A stretch of DNA of 64,000 nucleotides from Anopheles merus. Lineage: Eukaryota > Arthropoda > Insecta > Diptera > Culicidae. The position numbers and the translations under genes were made by a program. Shown here piece after piece: positions 11,632-22,818 of the stretch. The notes beneath the pieces were generated by a model. That model saw nothing but the letters and a program-made list of their open reading frames with translations, was not told the DNA's origin and searched no databases. Numbering within the stretch: position 1 is the stretch's first letter; each line of letters begins with the position of its first letter. The DNA lies in the NCBI RefSeq assembly GCF_017562075.2, contig NC_054082.1:52586181-52650180 (forward strand). Direction: 5' to 3'.

Positions 11632-14456
11632 AGTAGAAGAAAGTCGCGAAAAAAAGCGACAGTGCCGAGAAGGAGAGAGGGGAGATAGTGCAAAAGGTTT
11701 ACGGTAAAGAAAGAGAGCGTTTGCGTTTTCCTTCCGCGCTGAAAATCTCACAGCTTACTTAGAGAAACAAGCAGCGGAACGAAAGTTTATCAATTACGCA
11801 GCCATCAACCCCACATTGTCCCACTCTCCAAGTAGCTGACAGACAAAGTTTGCGCCAAAAACAGCTGACAGAAATAGCGGTGCGACGCGATGATTCGATT
11901 AAGAACACATCTGCTGATCATTTTATGGCGCTTTACTTTTTTACTTTCGCTGCCGAAATGTGTGACGCATTACGCAAACAACGGGAAGATGGAGCACACA
12001 AGATTTGGCACTAACACATTAATGCACATTTGATTGCTTTCTTTTATGCCCAGCCCAGTCCCGCCGAATTTCGGAATCGTGGATACGTGTTTAAACATTA
12101 AATATGCATTGGAAAATCATTTTTGAATTGGTAGTTTATTTTGTGGTTTCTGTTGCAAATATAAGGATTTTTTTCTGTAAACAACCTACCGGCATTTTAT
12201 TTTATTATTGAAAAGATTGGAAAAAACTTCAATGTGTTGGATAGTTTAAAGCATTCTCCTATTATTGGTTCACTTACCAAAAAACTCTTCCTGTTTGCTG
12301 TTTAATGAATAGGATTTTTTTAGGAAAACCATTCGCTTCGGCTTATACACATATTTGCTTCAACGATTGTTTCGTGTGCACCGGCTTTGTGCACCCTAAT
12401 CCGATACACTTTGCACCCTCGGATCGTATAAATGTCTGTTACTCTTAGACATGTCCGTAAGTGAGCGCCACATGTTGCAATAAAATAATATTATTAATAC
12501 AAAAAAAAACATTACAAAACTTAAGAATATGTTAAAAATCTGTGCGTTATCCAACTGTTGTTGCTTATCACCCATAGCAAAGCTTATCAGCGCGCTAGGT
12601 GCGTTTATAATATCCTCACATTTGCATTATCCACCATAATGTTTGTGCCCCACTATTAAGTCCTCGCCATGTATCACCATTTACTCGTTCAAACGTTAAG
12701 TATTGCATTTGTGCTGTTTTATGTACGCTTAAAATGTATGTTCGAAGCAACAGGGTTTGTGCCGTGTATATATGCTGCTGCCCTGTTACTCTTCGCCTTT
12801 TTCAAGCCCGGATTTTCTTTTTATATCACTAGCGCTCTTTAATGATTGTAAATTCTGTTCAGCACGCTCACTCACGGTGCTCATCTGGTTAACTGGTTTT
12901 CTTTTTGGAGTTGTCTATTGGTGTGTTTATGTGTGTGTTTGTATTATTTAATTACGCATGCCGAAGAACAATTGTTTCAAAATTGTGCATATTTGAGGGG
13001 CGATCGCCCAATAACGTTCGAAACATGCTCGCACGCATCGTATAGTTTTCGTATCGTTACAAAGAGTGTCTATTATCAAGCCAAGCTAACGATTTGAAAT
13101 CAATGCACACCGAAACTTAAATCGCTGGCTATTCGTTACAACAAGCGAATTAGTGAGCAGGCATCAGTTTAAACTTCTACTACTATTAAGCAATGGCTTT
13201 TTAGCTCAAAACTTGCGCCCATGGTAACCACACAATGAATATAATAATTTTTACTCCTCTTCTCCCAAAAAGGTAGATTACTATTACTATGTTTTGTATT
13301 TTGTGTTGACTACTTTTCCATTTAGCCGCTTAAAAAGCAGCATTTCATTTAACGGCCTCACAATCGTTGCATTTTGTTTGTTTTTGTTTGTTGAAACATT
13401 GATTTGTTTTGTATTTTTAGTTTACCTGGCTAAAACACATTAAAACTCCTGTGCGAGTGACGAGGGAAAAAGCACTTGATTTCGTTTCATATATGACGGA
13501 ATACGTTTGAACTGCCTAAATGTATGTCATTTGTTGCACTAGTTTGTATTCTGTTCGTTTTTGGATCCATCCATTCAGCAGCATCTGAGTATCTTATATC
13601 ATTTCATATCACAATCGAGGGGTAATGTTTTGCATTTGTGTTTCATTCATTTCGGTTTGCCCTCTCGCAAATTTATTTTTTGGTACAGGTTCAGTATTCG
13701 CTTTGCTAATGTTGCAGTTTTCTCCACTAGCTTCAACCGGCATCAATCACAACGCAGCCTGTTAATTGTATTGTTTGTTTGTTTTTTTTCGAACGAATTT
13801 CACCATTTTTGGAATACATGACTAGACGTTTTAGACGTTTTTGGGGCGAGCCTGTTTTAGCTGCCACCCAGATTAACTACGGCCGCCTATATGCACCAAC
13901 AATAGTTTTCAGTGTGGCTGCCATGAAATTATCGTTCAATTTTAATGAGAAATCTTTCCTTTTTTATGCTGTTTAATGCAAAGTTATAGCTCATGAAACG
14001 ATCCAGTTAAATGAGACCAACATACAATCAAAAACATATCCTTGCGTTATTTCTTCGATCGTTATTTGAACTAAATTAGTATCCTAAACGGATGATGATG
14101 ATGCGCCTAGTTACCGAGGCATCGATGCCTCGTATTCGTATTTTATGAGCAATTTGAATCGCTTTTCTTTGCCCTACAATATGACTACTATCAGCCGTCT
14201 TTAGAAAAACCGTATGAGTGAAATGGGTATTGCTGTCGTGCTTTAGCTTTCGCTTAAGCTAAGCAATACATTTTGTTGCGTGATGATAATATTCATATAA
14301 AAAAATAACAAAACCTACAACAATAACATTTACAAAACAATACAACTAGCACGAACTAAAGCACACATGATTCGACTAAACATAAAATATAAAACAACAT
14401 ACAACAAATAAATAATGCCCTTACGAGTCTACAACGCAACGTCCGCTAGCGTCAAT
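11631..14456. other. AT-rich region, partly TTLL5 3' UTR (minus strand)
   Basis: No coding signal. On the minus strand this lies directly downstream of the TTLL5 stop codon, so an unknown part of it is 3' UTR. The sequence 'tttatt' (AATAAA on minus) near 13671 is one candidate poly(A) signal and another lies near 12198, so the transcript end cannot be fixed by eye. Confidence 0.45.
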
Positions 14457-17400
14457 TCAATAGAGCCAGTTCGAACGTTGCTCTCGCTCGCGCGAAGACT
14501 TCACCATGCTCCCGATCGGAGGTTTCTTTTTCATGGGCGAAAGCCTTGCCGAGGTTTTCGATTCCCCTGCACCGCCCGCTCCGCGCACTTCGGACAGTCC
14601 ACTTACTCGAGCGCCGAGCGGTAGCCTACTCTCAACGCGTCGATAGAACGGGTCCAACCGGATGAGCTCCTTGTTAGCACCGCCCGGTGCCATGCTGGGT
14701 AGGGCTTTCAGGAACCCGTGCGCACCAACCGGGATGGGAGGTGCCGGTGGCACGCTAGTCGAGCAGCCACTGTACAGGAACGGCATCTGCTGCGTGAGAT
14801 TAGTGTGCAGCGTTAGTACGGACTCGAGATCCGCCTCGCCGGCCTGCATCAGGAAATCGTCGAACAGCTTGATCGGCAGCATGCCGACGATGTCAAACAC
14901 GTCCACGTACGATTCGGTTTCCTTGTTGTACAAATGCAGATAATCGCCCAGCTGCTTCGCTACCATAGCGCCACGATCTTTGCCCAGTGCCTTGTTTCCA
15001 AAGTTGCGGAAGAAAAAGGGCGTCTTCATGTGCGCCCCGACGCGATACAAGAACTTCATGATCAGCTCCTCGTGGCTGTGCTTTGGCTCGGACGAGAGGC
15101 GCTTCAGGATGTACTCCAGGTAGAAACCGAAGGCACGCCTCGCTTGCAGAATGCTCATTTCGTGCCCGTTCTCAATCAGTTTGCGCACCTGCAATCGCAG
15201 CCGCTTCGCCTCATCGACACATTTGGGTGCCGCGTGCTTTGGGCCGATCGTAATCGGCAGCGAGCTTTCCAGTGCACGTTCGTACTTCTGGATGCGGTGG
15301 ACAATACGATTTTCAGTTTCACTACCAGGTGGAAACAGCTGCGAATGCAACATTTGATTGTAGTTGTGCGGAATAATCATCAGGTAAGTGCCACTGCTCG
15401 AAGACGTGATGGCCGACGTGGGAATGCCCGTGATTGGGTCCAGCAAGGATCCGTACCGGTTCATGCTATCGCTTGTTGGGAAAATCCTTACAAATCCACC
15501 CCGTCGCTCGTACTGGGATCGGGCAAAGCGCACAATCTTCAGTTCCTCTGCCGTCAGCGCACTCAGCGTCGTCTGCAGCTTACCACCACCTTCTCCCTTT
15601 CCTTGCTGCTGCTGGCCGCTACCACCGGTTCCAGCACCTTCCTTCCGTCCGCTGGTGGTGTGCACAAAATCGGCCGAGTTTACCCGCCGGTAGGGTGTCG
15701 TAAGGTTGCGTATCTTTTGGCCCTTGCTATCGTAGCATGCCTTCTGCAGCGGGCTGATGGCCGGTATGCCCACCATTGTGAGCAGATCGGTCAGCATCGA
15801 AGCCTTCACCTTCGTATCGAGCGGCGTATCACACCCGAGTGACGGCGAGAGGTTCACCTCCAGCAGCCACGGTTTCAGCATATCGTCGATCAGGATGTCG
15901 AACCCATACAGCTCGAAACAATTGCCAATGTGCGGCACAAACATGCGGCATGCCGACACGATTGGTTGCGTACAGGAGAAAATTGCCTTGATTATCAAAT
16001 CCTCGATCGCGAGCATTAGCTGCTCGGTGTTGCAGCCCTGGCTGCGGAGGTGCCTCAACAGCGCACTCAGTGTCCACTTGTGCCCGACATCTTCCTCGCC
16101 CGCGTTGCTCGACTTTATGTAATCGGTGTGGTACTTGTTGATGCTGTAGTTGCACAGGTGCATGCACGGATTCCAGAGGTTTTCTGCCGTCCTGTCGTAC
16201 TTGACCGTCGCCAACCGGACCAGACCCTCCTCGTAGATGTAGATGATGAGTGGATCGAACGAGGTCACGGCAACGTAGATGCGTATGTCACACTTGTGCC
16301 CGTCAATGCAAAGCGGATCGGAAATGTACTTTGCCACCACGACCTGCTCGAACGACGATATCTGATCCGGCTGCGATTGTCCGTCAAAACCAAAGGCGTG
16401 GAACGTTAAAACAACACAGAACAATTAGCCAACCATCGTATCAACTGACGAATCGCTTTCCTACACTTTCCTTACCGAGTTTACAATGAAAATTCCACGA
16501 CCTCGACTAGATGCAACCGGTTTTACGATCCACGGACCGCGGCATTTGTTGTGCGCTGCTATGAGCTCCTTGTAGTCCTGTGGCAGTAGGAATGACTGTG
16601 GAACAATGTCGAAATGTTTGTAGCCCCGTAGATGCTGCATCCGCTCGATGTTTTTGTACAGACGATCTTTGCGGGTCAGTTCGTAGGACCTAAAACGAAA
16701 AAAAAAATATTAAAAAAAAAAAACAAATAATCAAAAGCGTGATGCTAACTTCACACCCACCTGGGAAAATGATTCACTCTTTGATACGGGGCTAAATTAC
16801 GCAATATGTCCGGCTTCAGGTGTATTCCCGTCCACAGTAGATTGAAGTCATTGCACTCCGGGCCACTCTCGCCCATGCCGTGCGCATTCAAAATCTTTCG
16901 CAGCAGTCGCGTCTCGGTGTTGATGAACTTGTAGCAAATGTTAAGCTGGGCGGCAGGCATTTCCGTTTTCATCGGCGCTGTTTGTTGATTCTCCTTGTTT
17001 TCCTCCTTTTGCTTGCGCTGGGCGGCCAGCTTCTTATCCAGCGCAGCCATCGCCAGCGAGGGTTCCGATTTGGAGGTCGACATTTCCGTGTCAATCTCGT
17101 CTCCCGAGCCTCCCTTCACGCTCGACATGGACGCATTGCTGAGCGAGCTGGACGAGGAGGACGACTCGAGTTGGCGTTTTTTGGGTTTATTTGTGCGCTC
17201 CGCTTCGCCGACAGTCGGCTTGCCCTTGGCAGGACTTGACTCTTCTTGCGACGTTGTACCGGCATCCGTTTCATCTCCACCCTCCTCGTCGTCGTTACCC
17301 TCACCTTCTTCCTCGTCGATCTCCTCGCCCTGCACGTCTACATCCCGTGCTGCAGTTTCCTCATCCTGGTCTACCTCATCCTCATCATCATCGTCTTCCT

Positions 17401-18161
17401 CCTCTCCATCTTCGCCATCCTCCTCGTCATCTTCGTCCTCGGTAGTGGTACTGCTTCTGCTCGGTGCCGTTCCGCGCGTTTTTCGCTGAACGTTAAAATT
17501 TTTCGGCAGTGAAGAATGGGTGGCAGTGGCGGTGGATGATTTGCTTGCGCTCTTTAGCTCGGCCAGCCGAGCGGATGTTGCGCTACCGGTAGCTACAGGA
17601 TCGGTTGGGCACGAGCTGGACGTAGCGTCCGACGATGGTGTGGCAGAGGAGCTGCCCCCGGGAGACAGATCCGTGCCATTCTCAGAAGCCGCGGGCGAAA
17701 GAGCGTAGGTACGAAATGCCAGAACGGCGTCTTTACCACCCGGTGGACCGCCGATGACCCATGGGTTGGGTGTAGTTGGTATGGTTTTTTTGGCACTGAA
17801 AGAAGAAAACAGCGCTGTGTTAGACTCGGTCTATTGAGTTCATCGCATAATAGAAACAAAAGTATCAATAATAACATTAAAATAGTACGAATCAACAAAA
17901 CTTATTGGAATGTCCCCTAGTTTGAGTTTCCACTTTCGTCAATCAGTTTTCCAACCGTCGTCCCTGTCGTAAATTTGTTCGGTGCAGTGCCCGAGGTCAT
18001 AAATAATCATCCCCAAAATTCTAGTATACATACCTACTGACGAATCGAAAACTTCGACTGCGCTTCGATTTCATACTTACTTTTGTGAGTGATTTAACCG
18101 CGGCTTGTCTGTTATAGGCATAACGAATAAATCCAAACTAGAGTACCCGTTTAGTTTCCGC
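14457..18161 (-). CDS. TTLL5: tubulin polyglutamylase TTLL5 (core exons)
   Basis: Enzyme of the tubulin tyrosine ligase-like family, which adds glutamate side chains to tubulin using ATP. Four exons join in phase: 18161-18081, 17795-16761, 16689-16476 and 16370-14457 (TGA at 14457). Starting at ATG 18121 gives 1067 residues, close to vertebrate TTLL5 proteins (~1280). The order is a Ser/Thr-rich N-terminus, a long Asp/Glu-rich low-complexity block, then the TTL core: NLLWTGIHLKPDILRNLAPY, YQRVNHFPRS, GPWIVKPVASSRGRGIF (ATP-grasp lysine), DIRIYVAVTSFDPLIIY and LLEVNLSPSLGCDTPLD (metal-binding E and N). A TTLL5-like C-terminal region of about 400 residues follows. The frame is also open upstream of ATG 18121 to the acceptor at 18161, so the true start may lie in the exon at 22704-22818. 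Subfamily assignment is by recognition of these motifs; TTLL4 is the main alternative. Confidence 0.9.
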
Positions 18162-20285
18162 CTGCAAGTAAAAGGAAAAGGGAAAAGGCTACATCAAACA
18201 TCACATCACTAGCAATATTTCCACTGTTAAAAAAAACCCCCGAGGGCACAGTCCCATTTCACCCGCACCGCGCCGATCGGAAACTCACTCATAATCAATT
18301 CATAATTTCTAATGTCCCATAAGTAAAGCTACCCTTTTTCAGTTTCTCGGCGCGGGTGTACCATCACCAACCAAACAGGAAGCTTATGAATTATTAAAAA
18401 CTTCATCGCCAGCCCCGCTTCGATATAAAATCAACCACATGACATGGTGGTAATACGGAGCAATTCAACTCACACCGTGCTGTGCACCGAAACTGCTGCA
18501 AAAAAGGAAGGGTAATAATTTATGTTCGATCAGTTAACTCGGGAGGGAGTTGGTCTGCTTGAAACGATAGTACAACATGATTATCCTTTTTATAAGATCG
18601 TGGACTTTTCCACACTGAGCAGTAAGTTGGCTATACAAGTCTTGAACCAGATACAAATAATCATATGTCTTGTTGTAATTATAAAATATTATAAATATAT
18701 TAAATGAAGAAAACATGTTCAACTGTTTTATTTATAAAACATTCATAAACGAACCAATTTTACCGCTCTCAAACGACCTTAACTTAAGACAGCTCAGTAG
18801 TACACACTTGATTTATTCTGAATAAAAATACTCTTATATTAACAAATATTAACAATTTTTAATTAAACGAATTGCAACGTCAGAAGATATTCCAAAACCA
18901 AACATTGCGCACAATATATACGTTACATTTTTTCCTTATGCTGTAACACCATCTCTCTGATGATAATGTTCTGGCTAAGGCAAGAGTTTGGATCAAAAAT
19001 TTCTCGTGCCAACTGTTCACGTAGCCGCATCTCACTTCAATTACGCTCTTTACACGACAGGACGGAGGACAGAACTGTACTGGAACTGTATCAAAGAATA
19101 AATTACACGTTCAATGGATCGTATACTGGCAATTGTAATGTAAGTTGTATCTCTCTTTTAGAAAAATGTCCCACTAACGACTAAAGGAACCACACATGCA
19201 GGAATCACAAATAAGGAAGTAACACCTGCACTCCAAGGTATTCCGGATTCGACTGATTTGAATATCGGATGTGTTACACCGTGAACTCAAACTGGCTTGC
19301 CGCGATACCAGCAGACCCTTCGTTATATCTGCCCACCCTTACCACCCTTACCTTACCTTACTGGTTGCCGCGGATTCCCACACTTCTCAGTTGTTAGAAC
19401 GGCACGCAAATGTCGGAATGTGCGTTCAGGTCCGCAAACACAAAGGACAACCGCGGCATCGTGTGTTGTTTAGACGGTTTTAACCCCAAACTCCCCACCA
19501 ACTTCTCCTCCTTTTGCCACCATTCAGCACTTGATCTTTTATACCCCGTAGTATTAACTGCGGTTGACGTTCGGCTGTCATGTTGCAAACAACACACCAG
19601 CCGCCTTCTCCTTCCCAAACAACAACTCCAAGGTACTGCCGCTCTAAGCAACAATTACACACCCGTTGCTCCAACACAAACGTCTCACGGTAGGAAAAAA
19701 ATGGCGGTAGGTGGTCTAGCGCTTGCCTTTCCGTTTGTGGCCCACCAACCCCCGCCCGTCCATTGGGGAGCTTCCTTCCGCTTGGATTTTCTTTACGACG
19801 ACGCTAGTCCTGACAGAGACCGTCTTTGACTATATTCTTACCCTCCCTACATTAGTGTGAACTAAAAGGACAGGTTAATTCAGGTCACGAAAGCACAGGA
19901 AACTATGGTATTACTGTCATATTGTGGTACACAGCATACCATTCCATACCATGAATGATTGCCATTCGCGATAAGCAAAGGATACACTTTAATTGAGTTT
20001 AAATAAATATTACTTTTGAAGCCCCCAAACAACTTGAAACTGTTGAGTAAACTAATTATTAATTTTGTATTTAAATAAGTTTTCAATGATCAGCAATAGA
20101 AAAATTAAATAATAAATGACACAGATTAAATGTGGTGTTAAAACTAAAAAAGAATTGTTATACTATGTTAAATCTTCTGCACGTAGAAATAATAAGGTCA
20201 ACTGAGCGACAAGGCTTGTTCTATGGCAAGCAACTATGGCAAGCTGTAGAAGCGAGCATAGTAAAGTTGTTGGAGCATAGATATA
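18162..20285. other. non-coding DNA, probable TTLL5 intron
   Basis: AT-rich with no coding-type exon. If the exon at 22704-22818 belongs to TTLL5, this is part of its ~4.5-kb first coding intron. Apart from short homopolymers I see nothing in it. Confidence 0.4.
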
Positions 20286-21250
20286 CAGTGGAACTCCGCA
20301 TAACGAGTTGAATCCGTTCCAGTGACTCACTCGTTATTTTAATTTCATTTCATTTCAATTATTTTATTTCCTTCACAGTCTGCCTTTTCAAGGTTTAACT
20401 GAGTATCTTAGCGTAACTTAAATCTTCTTCTTCTTCTTTGGCACAACAACCGCTGTCGGTCAGGCCTGCCTGTATCCACTAGTGAATTGAGCTTGGCTTT
20501 CAGTGACTTATTGCTACCATAGCAGGATAGTCAGTCCTACGTATAAGAGAACGGTCTATTTGGGGCTTGAATCCATGACGGGCATGTTGTTACGTCGTGC
20601 GAGTTGACGACTGTACCACCAGACCGGCCCAAGACGACTTAAATATAACTACAATAATTCAATGATGTAGGGAAGTAACAAATAATAAAAAAGAATATTG
20701 AAAAAGAAAAAATCGTAAACTTAAACTCGTTATCGCAACTTGTTACCGTAATCGCAAAAACTCGTTATGCGGGAGACTGTTATTGATATAATTTGTATGA
20801 AAACTGAAGTAAATGGTCCCAGGACCAGAAAATATGCTGGTTGAAAGGGTCTTATATGAGGCTCAAAAACCGAAAAATGTCTTCATAATACTAGAAATCG
20901 GTAGATCATGTGATGATCAAATTTTAGTATCGAAATGCAAAAAAACACTCGTCAATATACCACAAACTTGTACACAATTATTCGGTATTTCTCCTGTTGC
21001 CAGTTTTATATTCCCGATTATAACGATTCTTAGTGTCGGAATTCATGTGCCTGAATGATAATCAAAATCAAAAAAGCGCTCAATGTTAACCGATCGTGAT
21101 CTAGCTGTCAGCTAGGTTCCTAAACACCAATGAAATTCTGTCGTTATGCGACATTCTACTCGTTAATAGAGGTATTTGTTGAGCATTTAGATTCGGCTCG
21201 TTATGCGAAAAACTCATTATAAGGAGTACTCGTTATGAGAGGTGCAGATG
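20286..21250. mobile_element. pogo/Tigger-like (Tc1-mariner) non-autonomous DNA element
   Basis: The left end is CAGTGGAACTCCGCATAACG at 20286 and the right end reads CATCTGCACCTCTCATAACG on the other strand, ending at 21250. About 15 of 22 terminal bases match, and TA flanks both ends (20284-20285 and 21251-21252), as expected for this superfamily. The motif ACTCGTTAT recurs many times inside, typical of pogo/Tigger ends. A second internal terminus-like sequence (minus strand CAGTCTCCCGCATAACGAG, near 20763-20781) suggests a composite or nested insertion. No transposase is recognisable. A younger SINE is inserted at 20424-20636. Confidence 0.65.
20424..20636 (-). mobile_element. tRNA-derived SINE (SINE200-like) nested in a pogo-like element
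   Basis: Full-length minus-strand copy flanked by an 8-bp target duplication ACTTAAAT (20416-20423 and 20637-20644). On the minus strand it starts GCCGGTCTGGTGGTACAGTC with an A box, has a B-box region (GGATTCAAGCCCC), the conserved tail AAGCCAAGC...CAGGCAGGCC, and ends in a (GAA)n tract. It sits inside the DNA element at 20286-21250, so it is the younger insertion. Confidence 0.85.
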
Positions 21251-21431
21251 TACAGTGATTTTTAACTAAGAATAAGATTATGAACAGATGATGCTGATGA
21301 TGTTGACCCAACTCTGACTCCTACATATAAGGTTAGACAAATAGGAAACAAACTCATTGTAGATAGATATGTTAATCCACTAAGAGTGATAAAGCGACAT
21401 GATTTTTATAAATGTAATTGAAATGGTTTAA

Positions 21432-21599
21432 GCCGGTCTCGTGGTACAGTCGTCAACTCGTATGGCTTAACAACATGTCCGTCATGGGTTCAAGCCCCAA
21501 ATGGACCGTGCTGCCATACGTAGGACTGAAAGCCAACCCCACAATTGGTACAGGCAGGCCTTGACCGACAACTGTTGTTGAGCCAACAGAACACGAAAA
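21432..21599 (+). mobile_element. tRNA-derived SINE with internal deletion
   Basis: Plus-strand copy with perfect Pol III signals: A box TGGTACAGTCG (21442-21452, fits TRGYNNANNNG) and B box GGTTCAAGCCC (21487-21497, fits GGTTCRANNCC). Imperfect flanking duplication AAATGGTTTA/GAATTGGTTTA. Compared with the 22003 copy it lacks about 35 bp between two ACTGA pentamers, joining GGACTGA directly to AAGCC. The 3' end is degenerate and A-rich. Confidence 0.85.
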
Positions 21600-22002
21600 A
21601 GAATTGGTTTATGCAGTAAAGTAATAGTGTTTTCATTAAATGACATGTTTGCAGCAAATATTACAGGGTTTTCGATAATTATTTTGACATGTTCAACGAG
21701 TTTTTGTTTATGCCCGAACAATATAATTGACTGTTTTGACGAGATATTGAATACCACATAATACGGCACATATAGAATACAACATATTTGGAAAGAAAAA
21801 ATGTGCGAAATTAAATTGTTTTTTTTTTATGTTAACTTGTGCATTATTGACTCCACCAAATTGCCATTGTTCGACCCTCCAAATATAAATAAACAAAATA
21901 AATAAATTGCGTTTTGAAAGGGATTTTTTTTCGTTACTTTTTCACTAAAATTCATTCGGATAAAATCATGTTTTAGCTCTGTTGGAAACAATAATTATAT
22001 TC

Positions 22003-22207
22003 TTCTTCTTTTTCTTCTTTGGCTCAACAACCGATGCCCGTCAAGGCCTGCCAACCCACTTGTGGGGTTGGCTTTCAGTGACTTATTGATTTCCCCCCAT
22101 AGCAAGATAGTCAGTCCTACGTATGGCGGCACGGTCTATTTGGGGCTTGAACCCATGACGGGCATGTTGTTAAGTCGTACGAGTTGACGACTGTACCATG
22201 AGACCGG
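22003..22207 (-). mobile_element. tRNA-derived SINE (SINE200-like), full length
   Basis: Minus-strand copy with a 9-bp duplication ATTATATTC (21994-22002 and 22208-22216). On the minus strand it shows the A box TGGTACAGTCG, the B box GGTTCAAGCCC, the segment with CTATCTTGCTATGG, AAGCCAACCCC, and a GAA-rich 3' tail. This is the best reference copy in the window. Confidence 0.88.
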
Positions 22208-22703
22208 ATTATATTCAATGTGTAAAATAGTTGAATGTCAAATATGATTTGTACAGTCAATTGGAAAAAAGAAATGGTTAAATAAACTGTAATGTCGGGC
22301 TACTAAAATAAAGTTGTAGTGGTTGGAGGATTGCTTTTTCCATACCGCTCTTGCCGTGCCTAAACGATATATCCAACTACAGAAAAGCTCATATCAAAAC
22401 CCACTTTGACCATCTGGTGTGCAACGGACACAGGTACAGGGCTTTATAAGGGTAAGTATTTAGCGTTGGAAGCTTGCGCACTAGTGGCTTTCTTCCAAAT
22501 CGGGCAAGGCCGTCCTCAATTAGCGAGATGGAGAATGAAACGAAGAAAAGATAAACATGGGGGTCGGATGACGAGCTTTACACATAGCAACTCCCTCAAA
22601 AGCACGTGGACGCTAACGGTGTAGTAAGCGTATGACAAGCCTTTGGATGCACGATGATAAATGCATGTCGATGAGAGCAAAGAGAAGAGCTACTAACTTA
22701 TAC

Positions 22704-22818
22704 CCACCGTGTGGGCACACATACTTGTACAAGCTGAGGCGCTGGAAGTTGTTCATGTTCCCTTGATCGAAGCGGCGGGAACCCGACCCCACGTCGTCGA
22801 CGGTGCACTTCGAACACG
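22704..22818 (-). CDS. TTLL5: probable upstream coding exon of TTLL5
   Basis: On the minus strand a good acceptor (pyrimidine-rich, then CTCGCAG) at 22819 precedes a 115-bp open segment containing ATG at 22756 and ending CACGGTGG before GTATAAG. From this ATG the peptide is MNNFQRLSLYKYVCPHGG. The exon ends after two bases of a codon, which is exactly the phase needed by the TTLL5 exon at 18161, giving a continuous frame of 1098 residues (...CPHGGRKLNGYSS...). The frame is also open upstream to the acceptor (CSKCTVDDVGSGS), so coding might begin even further away. The join is inferred from phase and splice sites only. Confidence 0.45.

Noticed and set aside
11275..11751. 158-codon minus frame with Ser-Leu repeats
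   Set aside because: Created by the (GA)n microsatellite.
14934..15842. 302-codon plus-strand open frame
   Set aside because: Antisense shadow of the last TTLL5 exon; the sequence has no domain character.
20813..21058. 81-codon plus frame inside the pogo-like element, a possible transposase piece
   Set aside because: No DDE or helix-turn-helix features can be recognised, and it is too short to support a transposase call.
21487..21497. candidate tRNA gene from A and B boxes
   Set aside because: The boxes are perfect, but there is no paired acceptor or anticodon stem and the same sequence recurs as a dispersed SINE with target duplications.
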